From Paraphoma chrysanthemicola (taxonomy: Eukaryota; Ascomycota; Dothideomycetes; Pleosporales; Phaeosphaeriaceae): a stretch of DNA of 64,000 nt. The position numbers were made by a program, and so were the translations under genes. The notes under the pieces are model-generated. The model did no database searches and was not told the DNA's origin. It worked only from the letters and a program-made list of their open reading frames with translations. The DNA lies in assembly GCA_020744225.1 (NCBI GenBank), contig JAGMWG010000009.1:1178001-1242000 (forward strand), read 5' to 3'. This document shows positions 23,031 to 35,340 of the stretch, one piece after another (positions within the stretch are counted from its first letter, which is position 1; every line of letters begins with the position of its first letter).

Positions 23031-24686
23031 CTATTGTGGTGTCGCCCAGCAATTTCTTGTAACGCGCCAAACGACAAGTCCTCGGTCACCCACAACTCGA
23101 CCCATGGTCTTCCAGAATCCATCGTCGGCAAAGTCCATGTCGTCAAGATTTAGATGCCGCCGGTAGCTCCACACTTCATCTAGCGAGATCTCTTCCCGCT
23201 TGCTGATGTCAGCATAAGGCTGCAAAAGATATGCAGAACGCGGAGCGATCAAGTATGTGACTCCTTGTCCTTCAATCCTGGGCGGTTTGCGTGTCCTACA
23301 GTGCGGCAGTGCTTCTTTGACCCTAGCCAACATTTGATCGCCTGAGACACCCATCAGGTCGACTGTGGTCAAGTTTTCATTCTTGCCATTTAGTAGCCAT
23401 GTTGGTGGACTGTATGTCTTCCACCAGAAAGCATGCGTGACAGCTTCATCTGTCTTCGCGATGTGCATCTGAACGGGTACGATGCCTCCTTGGTGGTAGA
23501 TGCCCATTAACACGCCCATGGCGACATTGAATATGACCCATGTTGCGATCCACGCCTTTCTGAAGCGGGCGCCCGGGAGTCGGACTGACGATAGTATCAA
23601 TGGCACGGCTGGAATCAAGAAACGAGCTTCTTGGTGAGGAAAGAGGCTCAATAAGGCGAGACCAGAGAGCGCCGATACTAGCATAGGGCTGGCATGCGCC
23701 GGGCGCAAGAAGAACAACAGCGGAAAGGCCGGCCCAAGCAGCTGGGGAAGGTTGACCAGCGCATGCTGGTACCATGGATGGATGCCGTGATGGGCGAGAT
23801 TTGTTGTTTTCGAGTTGTATAGGAAATTATTCCAAGGTGTGACGACCGGGTGACGGAAGACTTTGGCGAAGTGGAACTCGCCAGGGGTATAGAAGGCCGT
23901 GTCAACGCAGATGGCAACGAAGGCTGTGAAGGCAGCAAATGCAGCGAGGAACACAAAGGAAAATGGTCTAATCAGGTTAGTAAGGGTTTCGCTGAGGGCA
24001 GGGCAGACTTACTTGCGCTGGAAGTGAGGCAGCAGGCTCAGGGCAGGCAGAAGCAGAAAGGCCGGAAAGGTAATGCGATTGAAGACACCAACGACGACCA
24101 TGGCGCCTAAGATGGACGAGGCCAAGATGCCAGAGCGCTTCTGCGCCTTGTGTTAGCTGCATATCCCGTGTCGGCAAGCGGACCGAGGCGCGCATACCTT
24201 GTCTTGGACAATGCGCTGGACGAGCACCAGGCTCCAGCTCACCAGCAGCGTCTCAAGGCTGTTGGAGAAGGTATGCGTCTGGAAAGTCCATGTCACATAC
24301 GACGATGCGACAAGCGGGACGGCGACACGTCGCGCGCGCGGCGACTCGACCAGCTCGTGGACAGCCCAGTCCTCCATGACGACGCTCAGCGTGAGCATGA
24401 GCACACGCAGCGTCCAGTAGACGACCGAGGGCGACACCTCATAGCCAAAGCCCTCGGACAGCCAACGCAGGGTGTACATGGGCCAGCCGTAGGCAAGCCA
24501 TAGCGGAAAGGTGCTGCGGATGGGCGCTGCAGAGGTGAACTCCCACGTCTCGTGGACGGGGTACGCGAAGACGCGCCCGGCAATGACCTCGGGGCCCTGG
24601 AAGTTTTCGTCTGGATGCAGGTAGCTCGGCGACAGCGCAAAGTAGACGCGCACGAGGATCAGCAGGAAGTAGACGCGCCGCCACAT
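23031..24686 (-). CDS. SMP3: GPI mannosyltransferase IV
   Basis: Three exons (24,686-24,198, 24,140-24,013, 23,967-23,031) give 517 aa. The start at MWRRVYFLL fits the family; the open frame upstream reads like leader sequence. The protein is a GT22 (PIG-B/ALG9/ALG12/SMP3) polytopic ER mannosyltransferase. It has the luminal loop motif SYLHPDENFQGPEV after the first membrane segment, many hydrophobic helices, GVFNRITFPAF, and HQEARFLIPAVP in the second half. Smp3 adds the fourth, side-branch mannose of the GPI core, which in fungi is required before phosphoethanolamine transfer. LAS21 further along the window acts on the same anchor, though there is no sign the two genes are co-regulated. Its start is divergent from SKP1. 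Confidence 0.92.
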
Positions 24687-25754
24687 GGTGCCTGCGGGTG
24701 CGGAGCTCCGTTCGAGAGGTCGGCGGGGCGGCGCTGGGGCATTTCTGTTTGATGTCGTGGACGGTGAACGGTAGACGGCGCAGGGAGGCAGTGGTGTGCA
24801 GAACAGGCCAGCGAGACTTTTTGGGTTGGCCGTGTCTAACACCAGTCGCTGTGACCACGCGGAAAGGGGCCGGTGGTGAGGAGGACAAGGAGCAAAATGA
24901 TTCGTGCGGCAACGACTCGTGCACGCTGCGACGTGCGACTACATGCTGCGCGCAACGAGTACAAATACTGCCATCGAGCACCGTGTCAGGCGGCTTGGTC
25001 AGAAGCAATATCTGGCTGCAACCGACGACATCTCGGACTCGCACTTGGAAGTGGGCCCGTCGGCGCTCCGGATGCATTCAGGGATTACACACGGTGGCAC
25101 GTGACCTGTTGCAGCCGGTTGGAGAAAGTTACTTGACCGTGGACTTGTTGACGCATCAGGCACTTGTTCGTCTCGGCAGGGTGTCGAGTAGACGGGCAGA
25201 GACACTGGGAGTCAAGGCTGAATCCCGCCCTCGCGCTCGCATGCCTGCACTGGTGCGGCGGAGTCATTGATGCGGTGCCGCAACCACGATTGCTGGCAAG
25301 GGCGGACGCGGGCGGACAAACACAAGCAGCTGCATCGCGTACGCACAAACGCAGGGCCGTCCACCTTTCTTTCACAGCGATGGCGCGAACAAAAGCCAGA
25401 CGTCGCAACAAGGCGATTGTCCAGCGCCAGACAAGTGTGCGAGGGTGACTGACAGAGAGCGGCTTTGAGGCCTGTAGCCTTATTGCGGTGGGTCTGTGCC
25501 TGTGCCTGCCTAGCTTGCACCGCCGCCGCCCGCGGTTGCTCCTGCTCTTCCCCAGTGCTGCCTGAGCTTCACTTCACCACAAACAAGCCCGCGCCTGCCC
25601 ATATATAATCCCATTCGCCCTCTCTCCTCGTCCTTCCTTCTCCACACACCCGACGAGCCCGCCACCCGAACTGCATCTCCACCACGCCCTCTGCCCGCCT
25701 TCAGCACAGCAGCTTACCCCGCCTTGTTCCACAGTAGCATCTACCACATTCATC
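24687..25754. promoter_or_regulatory. Divergent promoter region of SMP3 and SKP1
   Basis: This 1.07-kb GC-rich region separates two head-to-head genes. The SKP1 side has a TATA-like box at 25,602-25,609 followed by CT-rich tracts. Several open frames overlap here on both strands, but none carries a recognisable domain or splice-supported extension. Confidence 0.55.
25602..25609 (+). promoter_or_regulatory. TATA box candidate of SKP1
   Basis: TATATAAT lies about 146 bp upstream of the SKP1 start codon and is followed by a pyrimidine-rich CCTCTCTCC-type tract, a common arrangement for highly expressed fungal genes. The initiation site itself is not visible from sequence. Confidence 0.5.
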
Positions 25755-26375
25755 ATGACGGACCAGACCGCAGACGACAAGGTCATCCACCTCACCACCA
25801 GCGACAACCAGCCTATGAAGGTTGAGCGCAAGGTGGCTGAGCGCTCCATCCTCATCAAGAACTTGCTCGAGGATCTTGGTGGTGACAACAACGAGGCCAT
25901 CCCCATTCCCAATGTAAGCTCTTTTACCGCGCGCATCCACCCCGCTCGCGTGCCATGCTAACAGCGCTCAGGTCAACGAGGCCGTTATGAAGAAGGTCAT
26001 CGAGTGGTGCGAGCACCACAAGGACGACCCACCCGCCACCCAGGACGACGACTCGGACTCACGCAAGAAGTCGACCGACATTGACGAGTGGGACCAGAAG
26101 TTCATGCAAGTCGACCAGGAGATGCTCTTCGAGATCATCCTCGTACGTCAAATCTTGCTATTCCCCTACCAGTGTGCTTTGCTGACAACACAATGCAGGC
26201 GGCCAACTATCTCGACATCAAGGCCCTTCTCGACGTCGGCTGCAAGACAGTTGCCAACATGATCAAGGGCAAGTCTCCCGACGAGATCCGCAAGACGTTC
26301 AACATCCAGAACGACTTCACCCCAGAGGAGGAGGAGCAGATCCGTCGCGAGAACGAGTGGGCCGAGGACCGCTAA
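25755..26375 (+). CDS. SKP1: SKP1, SCF ubiquitin ligase adaptor
   Basis: Three exons (25,755-25,913, 25,972-26,142, 26,199-26,375) encode 168 aa, the usual length. SKP1 links cullin-1 to F-box proteins in SCF ubiquitin ligases and also acts in other F-box complexes. The N-terminal POZ/BTB fold is clear, with an acidic loop around the second exon (HHKDDPP). The C-terminal F-box-binding part is highly conserved: QEMLFEII, AANYLDIK, LLDVGCKTVANMIKGKSPD, IRKTFNI and the terminal NEWAEDR. Introns are 58 and 56 nt. The gene is convergent with PDX1. Confidence 0.97.
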
Positions 26376-26852
26376 GTGACCCGGGGCGCACCTTTCCTTC
26401 CTGCGCATGACATGATCCGTGTGCCTCCATTACGGCGGACAGCGGCTAGCTGTGCCGCCCTCGGAGTTCTGGCGTTTACAGACACGTCGTTTGTCGAACA
26501 GGCATCATACTAGGTGAGGCCTGGTGGAGGTCTGGCGACATTTGTCTTTGGGTTTACGGCTACTACGAGCATTCGCTGCCAATGCATCAAGTTCAGACAA
26601 GAATAAAAAATAAAAAACCTCATCAATCCTTTCATTGCGATATGACGTCCACTTCTCGTGCAAAGGAAAAAGCTTCCTATCGAGGTTTGTGCCAACATTA
26701 CAGAAATTGAGAATCGGTTCTGATTGCTGAATTGTCTATGGCAAAATGCATCTAGATGATGTTTGCTTTTCCCCGTTGATGAGCCGTCCTAACGCCTTGA
26801 TGCATGCCATGCATCTATGGAATGGTCCGCAGGGGCATCAGGTCATGTACAT
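26376..26852. other. Convergent 3' region of SKP1 and PDX1
   Basis: The 477-bp gap between two stop codons should carry both 3' UTRs. An A-rich stretch (AATAAAAAATAAAAAA-like) at about 26,602-26,617 is a plausible polyadenylation-associated element for SKP1. No gene is visible. Confidence 0.5.
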
Positions 26853-27933
26853 CTACCAACCCCTCTTGGCAAGCTTCTCCTCTTCATTTAGAAAATTACA
26901 CTGTATACCCACCATAGCCTCACCCAGATCCATGCTAACCTCCATCAACACCTTTGGGTCCTTGTAATGCGTGACAGCCTGTACAATAGCTTTGGCCCTC
27001 TTGGCTGCATCTCCAGACTTGAAGATGCCTGATCCCACGAAGACGCCATCACAGCCTAGCTGCATCATAAGCGCTGCATCTGCTGGGGTTGCGACGCCAC
27101 CTGCAGCAAAGTTGACCACAGGAAGTCGTCCGAGCTTCGCTGTCTCCTTGAGCAGCGCAAAGTCGACCTGTAGGTCCTTTGCATACACACGCAACTCCTC
27201 CTCGGACATGCCCTTTGCGCGGGCAATCTCGGCGTTGACGGTGCGCATATGCCGAACGGCCTCGATGACATCGCCAGTTCCAGCTTCACCCTTGGTGCGT
27301 ATCATGGCAGCGCCTTCAGAAATGCGGCGGAGAGCTTCTCCTAGGCCGCGGCAGCCACAGACGAAAGGAATGCGGAATGGGTGCTTGGAGACGTGATGGA
27401 TCGCATCGGCAGGAGTGAGGACTTCGGACTCGTCAATGTAGTCTACACCGAGGGCTTCGAGAATCTGTCACCACAATACATGGTTAGCATTTGCATACAC
27501 ATGATGTCGTCGTCATCGTAAGGCAGTGGGAGGAGAGGGCTTACCTGGCACTCAACGAAATGCCCAATTCGAGCCTTGGCCATGACGGGAATAGTGACTG
27601 TGTCCATGATCTCTTTTATCATCTTGGGGTCGCTCATGCGTGCCACGCCACCTTGTGATCGAATGTCTGCAGGAACGCGCTCCAGAGCCATGACGGCGCA
27701 AGCACCGGCTTCCTCTGCTATGCGGGCCTTTCACATTGTCAACCATCATTGCTTGAAAATATGCCTGGCTGGACGACAATTGTGGCCAACAGACGAAGAC
27801 TCACCTGCTCAGCGTTGACAACGTCCATGATGACACCACCCTTCAACATCCTTGCGAGTCCCGCCTTGACTGCAAAGTTGTTCTCGCCATCCTGGGCACT
27901 GTGGCCGTTTGTAGTGGGGAGCTCGGTGGCCAT
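26853..27933 (-). CDS. PDX1: Pyridoxal 5'-phosphate synthase, lyase subunit (PDX1/SNZ)
   Basis: Three exons (27,933-27,805, 27,727-27,545, 27,464-26,853) give 307 aa. This (beta/alpha)8 enzyme condenses ribose 5-phosphate, glyceraldehyde 3-phosphate and ammonia into pyridoxal phosphate, with ammonia supplied by the PDX2/SNO glutaminase (not in the window). Family residues are intact: the Asp in GGVIMDVVNAEQ (residue 37), the Schiff-base Lys in MAKARIGHF (residue 94) and the second Lys in IRTKGEAGTG (residue 162). FAAGGVATPADAA and DGVFVGSGIFKSGD form the phosphate site. I chose the Met before ATELPTTNG; an in-frame Met 11 codons upstream (27,966) is possible. A TATA-like sequence lies about 80 bp upstream (28,011-28,020). 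Confidence 0.96.
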
Positions 27934-28548
27934 TTGTGCTTGCGGAAATGTGTGCGGAGGTTTCACTGGGAAGATGATTATACTGAAGGAAAGACCATGA
28001 ACTCGAAAAGGTATATAAGAGGCAAGCGGGGACCAAGACGAGAAATTGTGGAGTGAGGGACGAAACGATCCTCAGCGTGACTCAAGAATCAATTACCTGC
28101 AGATGTCACCGCGGCATCGACAAACAATTTTTGCCCGTACGCAGCTCCATTATCCCTCACCTCCGGAGGACAAGCCGCTGCTGCCCCGCCATCATCCGCC
28201 GCAGACGCTCTAGACCCCGCCCGCACCCTTTGACACACAAAGATGAATGCGCAGCCAATCGGAGGGCTTCTACCACCGTGAATTGCCGTGCTTAGTCATA
28301 TGGACATCATTTTAGACGTTGCAGCTGCTGGATATGGTAATTGTTCCTGAAGACCAGGGTATCTTGCTGATTGTACCAAGAGCTGCGATAACGGAGAAGA
28401 CCAAGGACTGCTCAGAACGCCGGGCACCATTCGAGAGGGTGCGATGCTGTATATGCGCCAATGTCATGCTATGCCTACCTTACCCGTGCCTCAAAACGAC
28501 GGTTGCGATACTCGAAAGGATCAATAAGCCCCTTTGCATGCCCTCTCT
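27934..28548. other. PDX1 promoter and aminopeptidase P 3' region
   Basis: This 615-bp gap separates two minus-strand genes. GTATATAAGA at 28,011-28,020 is the only core-promoter-like element I see. It reads better as a TATA box on the plus strand, so its assignment to PDX1 is tentative. Confidence 0.4.
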
Positions 28549-30727
28549 TCAATACGCTGCCGTCTCGCGCTTGAGCCATTCCAAAGTACGGGTATCGTTC
28601 TCAAAGTATGAGCTGGTCTTGTCAAAAACTTCCCTGTGGTAGGCATTGATGAATTTCTTCTCGTCATCCGTAAGCAGACTCATGTCGACCAGATTCCTGC
28701 AATGAGGTGTCAGGGTGACATGCTCGAAGCCAAGATATGGCTTGTCTCCAAACTTGTGGTTCGTCTCGACCTCCTTGACCATGACCATGTTCTCGATGCG
28801 AATGCCGAACTTGCCGTCCTCGTAGTAGCCGGGCTCGTCGGAGACAACGTTACCAACTGCCAGTGATACTTCAGAGTACTGCACCCTCGTGCCAATGCCA
28901 ATTGGGCCTTCGTGGACGTTTAGGAAGGAGCCAACACCATGTCCAGTGCCGTGGCGATAATCGAGGCCCTCGGCCCAGAGAAATTGGCGAGCCATGGCAT
29001 CTAACGCGAAGCCCGTGGTACCCTTGGGAAATTTGACGCGCTCGAGAGCAATGTTGCCTTTGAGCACAAGAGTGTATGCTTTCTTCTCCATGTCTGTCGG
29101 CTCCGTGAAATGCAGCGTGCGCGTCGTGTCGGTGGTGCCGTCGTGGTACTGCCCGCCAGAATCACAGAGATAGATTGCTTTGGGGTCAATGATGGAGCAC
29201 GCGCCTTTCTCGGGCTTGTAGTGAATGACGGCAGCGTTTGGCCCAGTGGACGAAATCGTGTCAAAGGACAGGCCCATGAACTTGTCGTGTTTCTTCCTGA
29301 TCTCCTCCAGTTTGTCAGCGCCGTCCACTTCATCAAGCGTAGCCCTCTTCGCGATGAGCTGATCCTCAAGCCACGCGAAATACTCGCTGAGCGCAGCGCC
29401 GTCGCGGATGTGGCATTGTCGCATGCCCTCGAGCTCAACTTCGTTCTTGACAGCTTTGGCGTCGCCAACAGGGCTCCTCGTCTCTTCGACCTTGTCCTCG
29501 CCGCCGAGTGCCTTGTTGAGCGCCCAAGATGCGCGATTGGACGTCAGGAACTTCTTCTTGGTGTCTGTCTCGCTACTCGCCTCGAACGCGTCCTTGCTGA
29601 GTGCGGTTACATCGTCGAAGATGGCCTCGTAGGGCCGCACCGTCACCTTGTCGCTCAGATGCGTCTTGACCTCGGCAGGCAATTTGGCTTCGTCGACGTA
29701 GAGAGTCGCCGTGGTTGGAGTAACGACGGCATACGAGAAGAAGACGGGATTGTAGGGGATACTGCACACGGTCAGCGCGTGCGCGAATTCAGAGGCTGGG
29801 CTGCGTACTCGCTGCCACGCAGGTTGAAGAGCCAGGCAATCTCGTCGAGCATGGACACGACGAAGCCGAGGCTCTTTTTCTTGTCGAGCTCCTTACGCAG
29901 GTCGTCGATCTTGTCGTCGAAGCTCTTGCCCGAGTACTGCAGGGGCTGTACAATGACCTTCTCGCTGGGGCGGGCGGGGCGGTTGGCGCCCCAGACCAGG
30001 TCGACCAGGTTCTCGTCGACGGCGCGGTACTCGCCGCCCTTCTTCTTGATCTTGTCGGCGAGCTTGCGCGCGTCGGCGGCGGTGACGACGCTAGGGTCAA
30101 CGCCCACGACGGTGCCGCCGTCAACGTGGTCGGCGGTCCATTCCTGGATGGTCGGCACGTCCTGGATGCCCTGCTTCAGCAACTCCCAGTTGGCGTCGAG
30201 CTGCTTCTCGGCCTGATTGAAGTAGCGGCCATCGGTCGAGAGCGCAGCCTTGTCGTGGGTGACGACGGCGTAGCCAGCCGAGCCCGTGAAGCCGCTGATG
30301 TATGCTGGGGACAAAGGTCAGTAGCTGTGCGAGAGGGCGGGGGCGGGGGCGGGCGAGTGTAAGGGCGAGGGCAAGGGCGAGGGCATGGGCATCGTCTGAC
30401 CTCGGCGGGCGTCGCAGGGCGCAATGTACTCGCTCTGATGGCTGTCCTCGGAAGGCACCACTGTCGGCGTGTCAGTCGCATGGCAAGAGTGCGCGGGCAG
30501 GAACAGCCAAGGGTGGAGGCCGCACTGTAGACGTCGACGTTGCGCTCCTTCATGAGCCTGCGCAGCTCGGCGAGCCGCGCGGTGGTGTCGACCTTGGCCA
30601 TGTCCAGCGCACGCAGAGCAGCAGAGGAGTGGAGGGCGCGTAGAGCAGCTGTCGCGGTCGCTGTCGCGGTCGCGGGAGATCGCAGTCGCGCCTGCAGGAG
30701 CAGTGGTGGGAGGCTGCGCGGGAGCAT
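28549..30727 (-). CDS. Xaa-Pro aminopeptidase P
   Basis: Four exons (30,727-30,526, 30,460-30,401, 30,304-29,809, 29,761-28,549) encode 656 aa. The enzyme is an M24B metallopeptidase that removes N-terminal residues preceding proline. All dinuclear-metal ligands are visible: two Asp in DSGGQYHDGTTD (near 452 and 463), His in HGTGHGVGS (near 525), Glu in VSDEPGYYE (near 560) and Glu in IRIENM (near 575). The first 42 residues are Arg/Leu/Ser/Ala-rich without acids, a good mitochondrial presequence. A second in-frame Met at 30,601 starts a form of 614 residues, the standard cytosolic length, so one gene may serve both compartments. The first intron uses a GTGCGG donor, the least certain junction, but it joins VDVY to VPSEDSH correctly. 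Confidence 0.93.
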
Positions 30728-31322
30728 GGCGGTGCCGTCCGGTACCAATTGAGACCCCGCCAGCAACGAATGTCCTGCAGCGCTGTCCAACACCACCTCC
30801 GAGCTAAGCGCACGGCGCGCGACCAATAGTAACTTACATGCACGAGATGTGTTTCCAGCGAGTCAAGGACGACGCCTGCAGCCCTGCCAAGCCGTCGACC
30901 TGTCGCGCTCCTGTGAGCTGCCCATGCTGCCCTACGTTAGTGTGAGGCTCTGCGCCTGGCAACGCCTCGTCCCGTCCAGCTGCTTGCCGGCGCAAACATG
31001 CACGCAGCGCCCGTCCTCGCATCGTGTAGAGAAATACCCTCGCATCGTCTCCCATAGCGTCTCCTAGCACCAAAAGTGGCATCAGAGGCCGACCCCAAGT
31101 AAGCTCTCATCCTTCCCTGCAACACCATAGTGACACTCTGCGGCCGCTCTTTGCTCCCTGCTATGCCCCTCCTGTTCGCCGCCCTCGCCTTTCACTCTGG
31201 CACGCTCGCGGCCCATGACGCCACAGCCCACTTGGCCTGTGCACAGAACTTCAGAAGCAACACCATCGGCGAGACATGGACTGACCCCTCCGCAGCACCC
31301 TGCACTATTGGTCAGCCTCGCC
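30728..31322. promoter_or_regulatory. Divergent promoter of aminopeptidase P and karyopherin genes
   Basis: This 595-bp region lies between two start codons. CCAAT pentamers occur at 30,745-30,749 and 30,823-30,827 on the plus strand and could bind a HAP-type complex in either direction. No gene is visible. Confidence 0.45.
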
Positions 31323-34300
31323 ATGGCGAACAACTCGGCCCAGCCCTTCCCGCTGAGCCTCGACGAGATTGAGGCGCTGGTCAAGTCCCTCTACGATCCC
31401 GGTCACGCCAAAAAGATTTCGCAGAATGAAGCCACTCTGCGCGTGCTCCAGCGATCACCACAGGGCTGGGAGATTGCCGATGCGCTACTCAAGAGCCCCG
31501 ACGAGCAGGTTCGCTTCTTCGGCGCGCTGACCTTGACTGTCAAACTCAATGCAGACTCGCAAGTGGCCTTGGCATGTCCTCAAGACTCCAGCTTACATAG
31601 TGCAGCACGGAGCTCACAGAAGAGCATTCAGAGCAACTCCTGTCAACACTCATCGTATGTCTGCTTGTCTTGTTCAACTTGCAGGCACCCACTCACAACT
31701 GCAGAACCACCTCGTAACTCGGCCGACGTCTTCTATTGCCACCCGCAAAGTCAGCTCAACTCTAGCACAGTACTTCACCAAGCCAATCTCGGTTTGGACA
31801 CAGTGCATTCGAAGCCTAGTTGTCTCTTTCATGGCACAGCGGCCCGTGTTAGACGACGCTCTCGATGGCCACCCTTCCACATGGGACTCTTTGCCGCAGC
31901 TGTCTGACAATCAGCTCATCGTCCTCCTCGATTTTGCCATGAATCTGGCAGACGAGGCCAAAAAAGTCTCCAACATGCCAAGGTTGGTGCGCCTCAGCTC
32001 CTCCAGCCTGGGACCTCGCTAATCACGATAGTCGAAACCCGCACAAACGGATGATAGCCAACGTGGAGAGCATCGAGGTATTGCTGCAAGTGTCGTTCGG
32101 ACGTGGCTTCAAGTGGCTATCAGTGCCAATCAATGATCCAGGCTATAACGACTCGGTTCAGCTCGGCGAAAAGATCTGTGTGGCCGCACTGAAATGCTTC
32201 ACGGTAGGGGTTCCCTGCTTTTCGTGGAACGGCGCTGATCTTGTAGGGATGGATTTTTTACGCACAGTCCGAGTTCAAGGAGGTACCCGAAAAGCTACAG
32301 TATCTCCAATCAGTGAATGAGTTGGCGTTGACCTGCCTCGAGTACCACGTAGAAGACGCCATGGAGCTGGTCGCAGAAGTCCTCGAGAACTATCCCAAGT
32401 TCTTCGAGCCCAAGCATCAGGACATGTTGTGGTCAGCAATCGCAGGACCATGGGGACTGGAGATTCTCAAGAATTCTGATGCTGAAACTGTTTCTCTGGC
32501 CCGAATCATTGTCGCCTACGGACAGAACTTGTTGGACTCCAAAGACTTATACAAGTTCCCACACCTGTCTCATAATCAGCAAGTGCTGTGTAAGTAGCGC
32601 TCCTCTTGGTTTACTGATAAGCTGCACATCGAGAAAAGTCTTGAAATGCTAACTTGTGTGCACAGCATTCTTGCATGATCTTCTCAAGTATCCTGAGCCC
32701 GTGGGAGTAGAAGATGAAGTTGCCCCAGTCGTGCTGGAGTTCTGGAGTAATTATGTGAGCTCCGTTGCAGAAGAGCAGTTCCAGTATCCTGCAGACGAGG
32801 CGCAGCCAGAGTGGATGGAAGGCGCCAAAGCAAACGTGTTTGCAGCTGTCTCCGAACTCGTGCAAAAGACAATCTATCCACCATCTGATGTCACTGATAC
32901 ATGGGATGCGGACTCAAAGAGGACATTTAAGGTGTTTCGCGTCGACGCTAGAGACATCATTGCAGAAGCTTACGAGATCCTTCGCGATACACTGACTGAT
33001 CAATTTATCGATTTCGCTCTCCGCGCCCTTGAGATGCACAGTTGGCTGGACCTTGAAGCAGGCCTGTTTGGCCTTGTGTCCATCGCAGACGCCTTCAACG
33101 ACAAGGTGGATCAACGTCTGAATCGACTCTTTGATCAACCTCTACTTTCGGCTGTGTCAGGAGTTGAAGGCGTACCCGGAATCACACGAAGGACCACCGT
33201 GGAAGCAGTAGCAGCGCTCGACCACTTCTTTCTTCGCAACCCTCGTTTCTTGCCGCAAGTTCTGCCTTTCCTTCTCGCAGCACTGGCATTACCTGCAACA
33301 GCGCATAGTGCTGCAAAGTCCTTCGCATCACTGTGTTCCGAATGCAGAAAGTCTTTGACAGGAGAGTTAGACTCCTTTTTCGAAATGTACCAGCAATTTC
33401 TCACATATGCCACGGCCGAAGAGTTCTCCAAGAGCAAAGTGCTCGAAGGTATCGCAGCCATCGTACAAGCTCTCGACACAGAAGAGAAACAGCTTGTTGG
33501 TGTACGTCAGTTGTTCCAATTCGTCGCTCAAGATGCCATGCAAGCTATCAATGTAACAAAGGGGAGCAATGATGCTGAGCAAGGGCAGGTGCTTGCCCTT
33601 ACTACGCTCAAGTGCTTGACAAGCATTGGCCGCGCACTGCAAGCTCTGGACGAAGAGGTGGTGGATCTGGAGTCGGAAGAGCAACACTCCACATTTTGGT
33701 CGCAAGGACCGGGAAAGGAGATCCAAAACCAAATCATTAACTTTGTCAACTATCTCACACAGGTATTCCCTGGAAATGATGAGATTATTGAAGCAGCCTG
33801 CAACGTCTTGCGCACGGGTTTCAAAGAGAGCATACCCGGACCGTTTGTTCTTCCTCCTTCAGCCGCAGTCGACTTTATCGTCAAGACGAACGTACAGACA
33901 CCTCGTTTACCATATGTGTTGGACACTGCATGCTGCTGGCTATCGTCTCACAAGCACAAGCCACCAGAAGGCTTTGCAGATCACGCACAACGTCTATTGC
34001 AACATAATATCGGAATCATGCAGGCGCTTCAGAACCCAAGAAACGACCCTGAGATTGCTGTTGGCTGCATTGAGCTCATTCAGAATTTCATGAACTCGAA
34101 TCCTGGTATTTTGACACAACAGCACCCAGACATCCTTACCGGCATGTTCGGCTTCACGATCGAGTCTATCAAGTCACCAGAGGTATTGCCGAAGCGTGCG
34201 GCGGCCAAGCTATGGAAAGATGTTTTCGAACTGGCTGGCAATACACACAGTCCAAACCAACGCACGGCCCAGGATATTGTTGACCACTTCGGCCCGTTCA

Positions 34301-34704
34301 TAACATACGCTCTCATCTCGAACATTTGTGGTGAGGTCGACCAGACAAGCTTGGAGCATATAGTCGTTCCGCTCCGTGCCCTCATAAAATCAGAGAAAAA
34401 GGCACGAACGTACATCACGACTTCCTTGAGCGAGCAACCGCTCCTGCAACGGTTCCAGCAAGAGTCTGGTGTGCAGGACTTGATCAGGAAAGTCATCGAA
34501 AGCATGATGAGGTAAGACGGGCTGCGCTGCGCAGCAACCATTGACTGACACATGTACAGAAATGCAAAAGCGTCCATGGCTTTCAAAGAGGCTGTCAAGG
34601 CTTTTTGGCAAAGTTGTAAACAGCTACAGATGCAATTACAGCCACAGACACTGAATCCGGCCCATCGCGTTGCCCACGGGATCGCCCAACCCCATGCGTT
34701 CTGA
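31323..34704 (+). CDS. Importin-beta family karyopherin (importin-13/Kap122 type)
   Basis: Seven exons (31,323-31,558, 31,606-31,654, 31,705-31,982, 32,032-32,203, 32,247-32,589, 32,666-34,511, 34,560-34,704) give 1,022 aa, typical for a beta-karyopherin. The N-terminus has the importin-beta N-domain pattern (QNEATLRVLQRSPQGWEIA, then FFGALTLTVKL), followed by an exportin-1-like segment and helical HEAT-type repeats to the end. The closest resemblance I recognise is the importin-13/Kap122 (Pdr6) group, which carries cargo between nucleus and cytoplasm under Ran control. The first intron has a GC donor (GCAAGT) rather than GT. The other introns are GT-AG, 43-76 nt. The gene is convergent with the FUN14-like gene, with only 32 bp between stops. 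Confidence 0.85.
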
Positions 34705-34736
34705 ACAACAATTCTGTGCTCGTCAACGATCAACGT

Positions 34737-35340
34737 CTAGAACTCTGCGAAGGCTGCCAGTGCGAAGGTCAGGCCAAAAGAGAGTTTGAATGCCGCATTG
34801 TCCCGTATCAAGGATCGGACATTGGTTTGCTTGAAGCGGCGCTGGAGAAACGAATATGGTATGACGTGGATACCCCTGGATTCAATGAACTAGATTCCAT
34901 TAGCAATTGCTTAGGCAGTTCTTTTCAAGGGCAGAGCGGCATGTGTCCTTGCCTCCCGTATATGATCAGACGTCGTCGCTTACTGCCCCATCATTGTCGT
35001 TTTCGGATTCACGTACCTGCAGGACGAAAATGCCAAGGCCAATCAAGATGGCCAATGGCTTGCTAAAAACACTGATCCCGAGTCCACCGAGAACGCCTAG
35101 AATGGACCCCATGCTGACTTGCCTGATGGCTTGAGGGTTGGCGGTCCCAGACTCTGTGATGATGGGCGTTCGAGCTTCGGACGAGTAGTTTTTGGTCAGG
35201 TCCGCTGTGATCCTAGATAGCGGATCGGGACCTTCGCACCGAATAGGATGACGGTATTGGTGCATGAGGAGAGGGGTGGAGAGAATCAGGGGAGTTGAGA
35301 GGATGAGACTGCGCCGGAGACCAGGGAGTAGAAACGCCAT
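34737..35340 (-). CDS. FUN14-family mitochondrial membrane protein
   Basis: Two exons (35,340-35,017 and 34,889-34,737) encode 158 aa. The C-terminal half is the FUN14 domain: a glycine-rich membrane helix (SMGSILGVLGGLGISVFSK), a second helix (LAILIGLGIFVLQ), then FIESRGIHVIPY and a terminal FKLSFGLTFALAAFAEF helix. FUN14 proteins sit in the outer mitochondrial membrane; animal FUNDC1 acts in mitophagy and contact sites, while the fungal role is poorly defined. The start is the Met opening the basic, hydrophobic N-terminus (AFLLPGLRRSLILS). The 127-nt intron is longer than its neighbours. The frame is open upstream to 35,613, but that part lacks family similarity. Confidence 0.82.

Noticed and set aside
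29110..30216. Plus-strand open frame of 368 codons
   Set aside because: It lies antisense to aminopeptidase P exons, has no domain, and mirrors the codon bias of the real gene.
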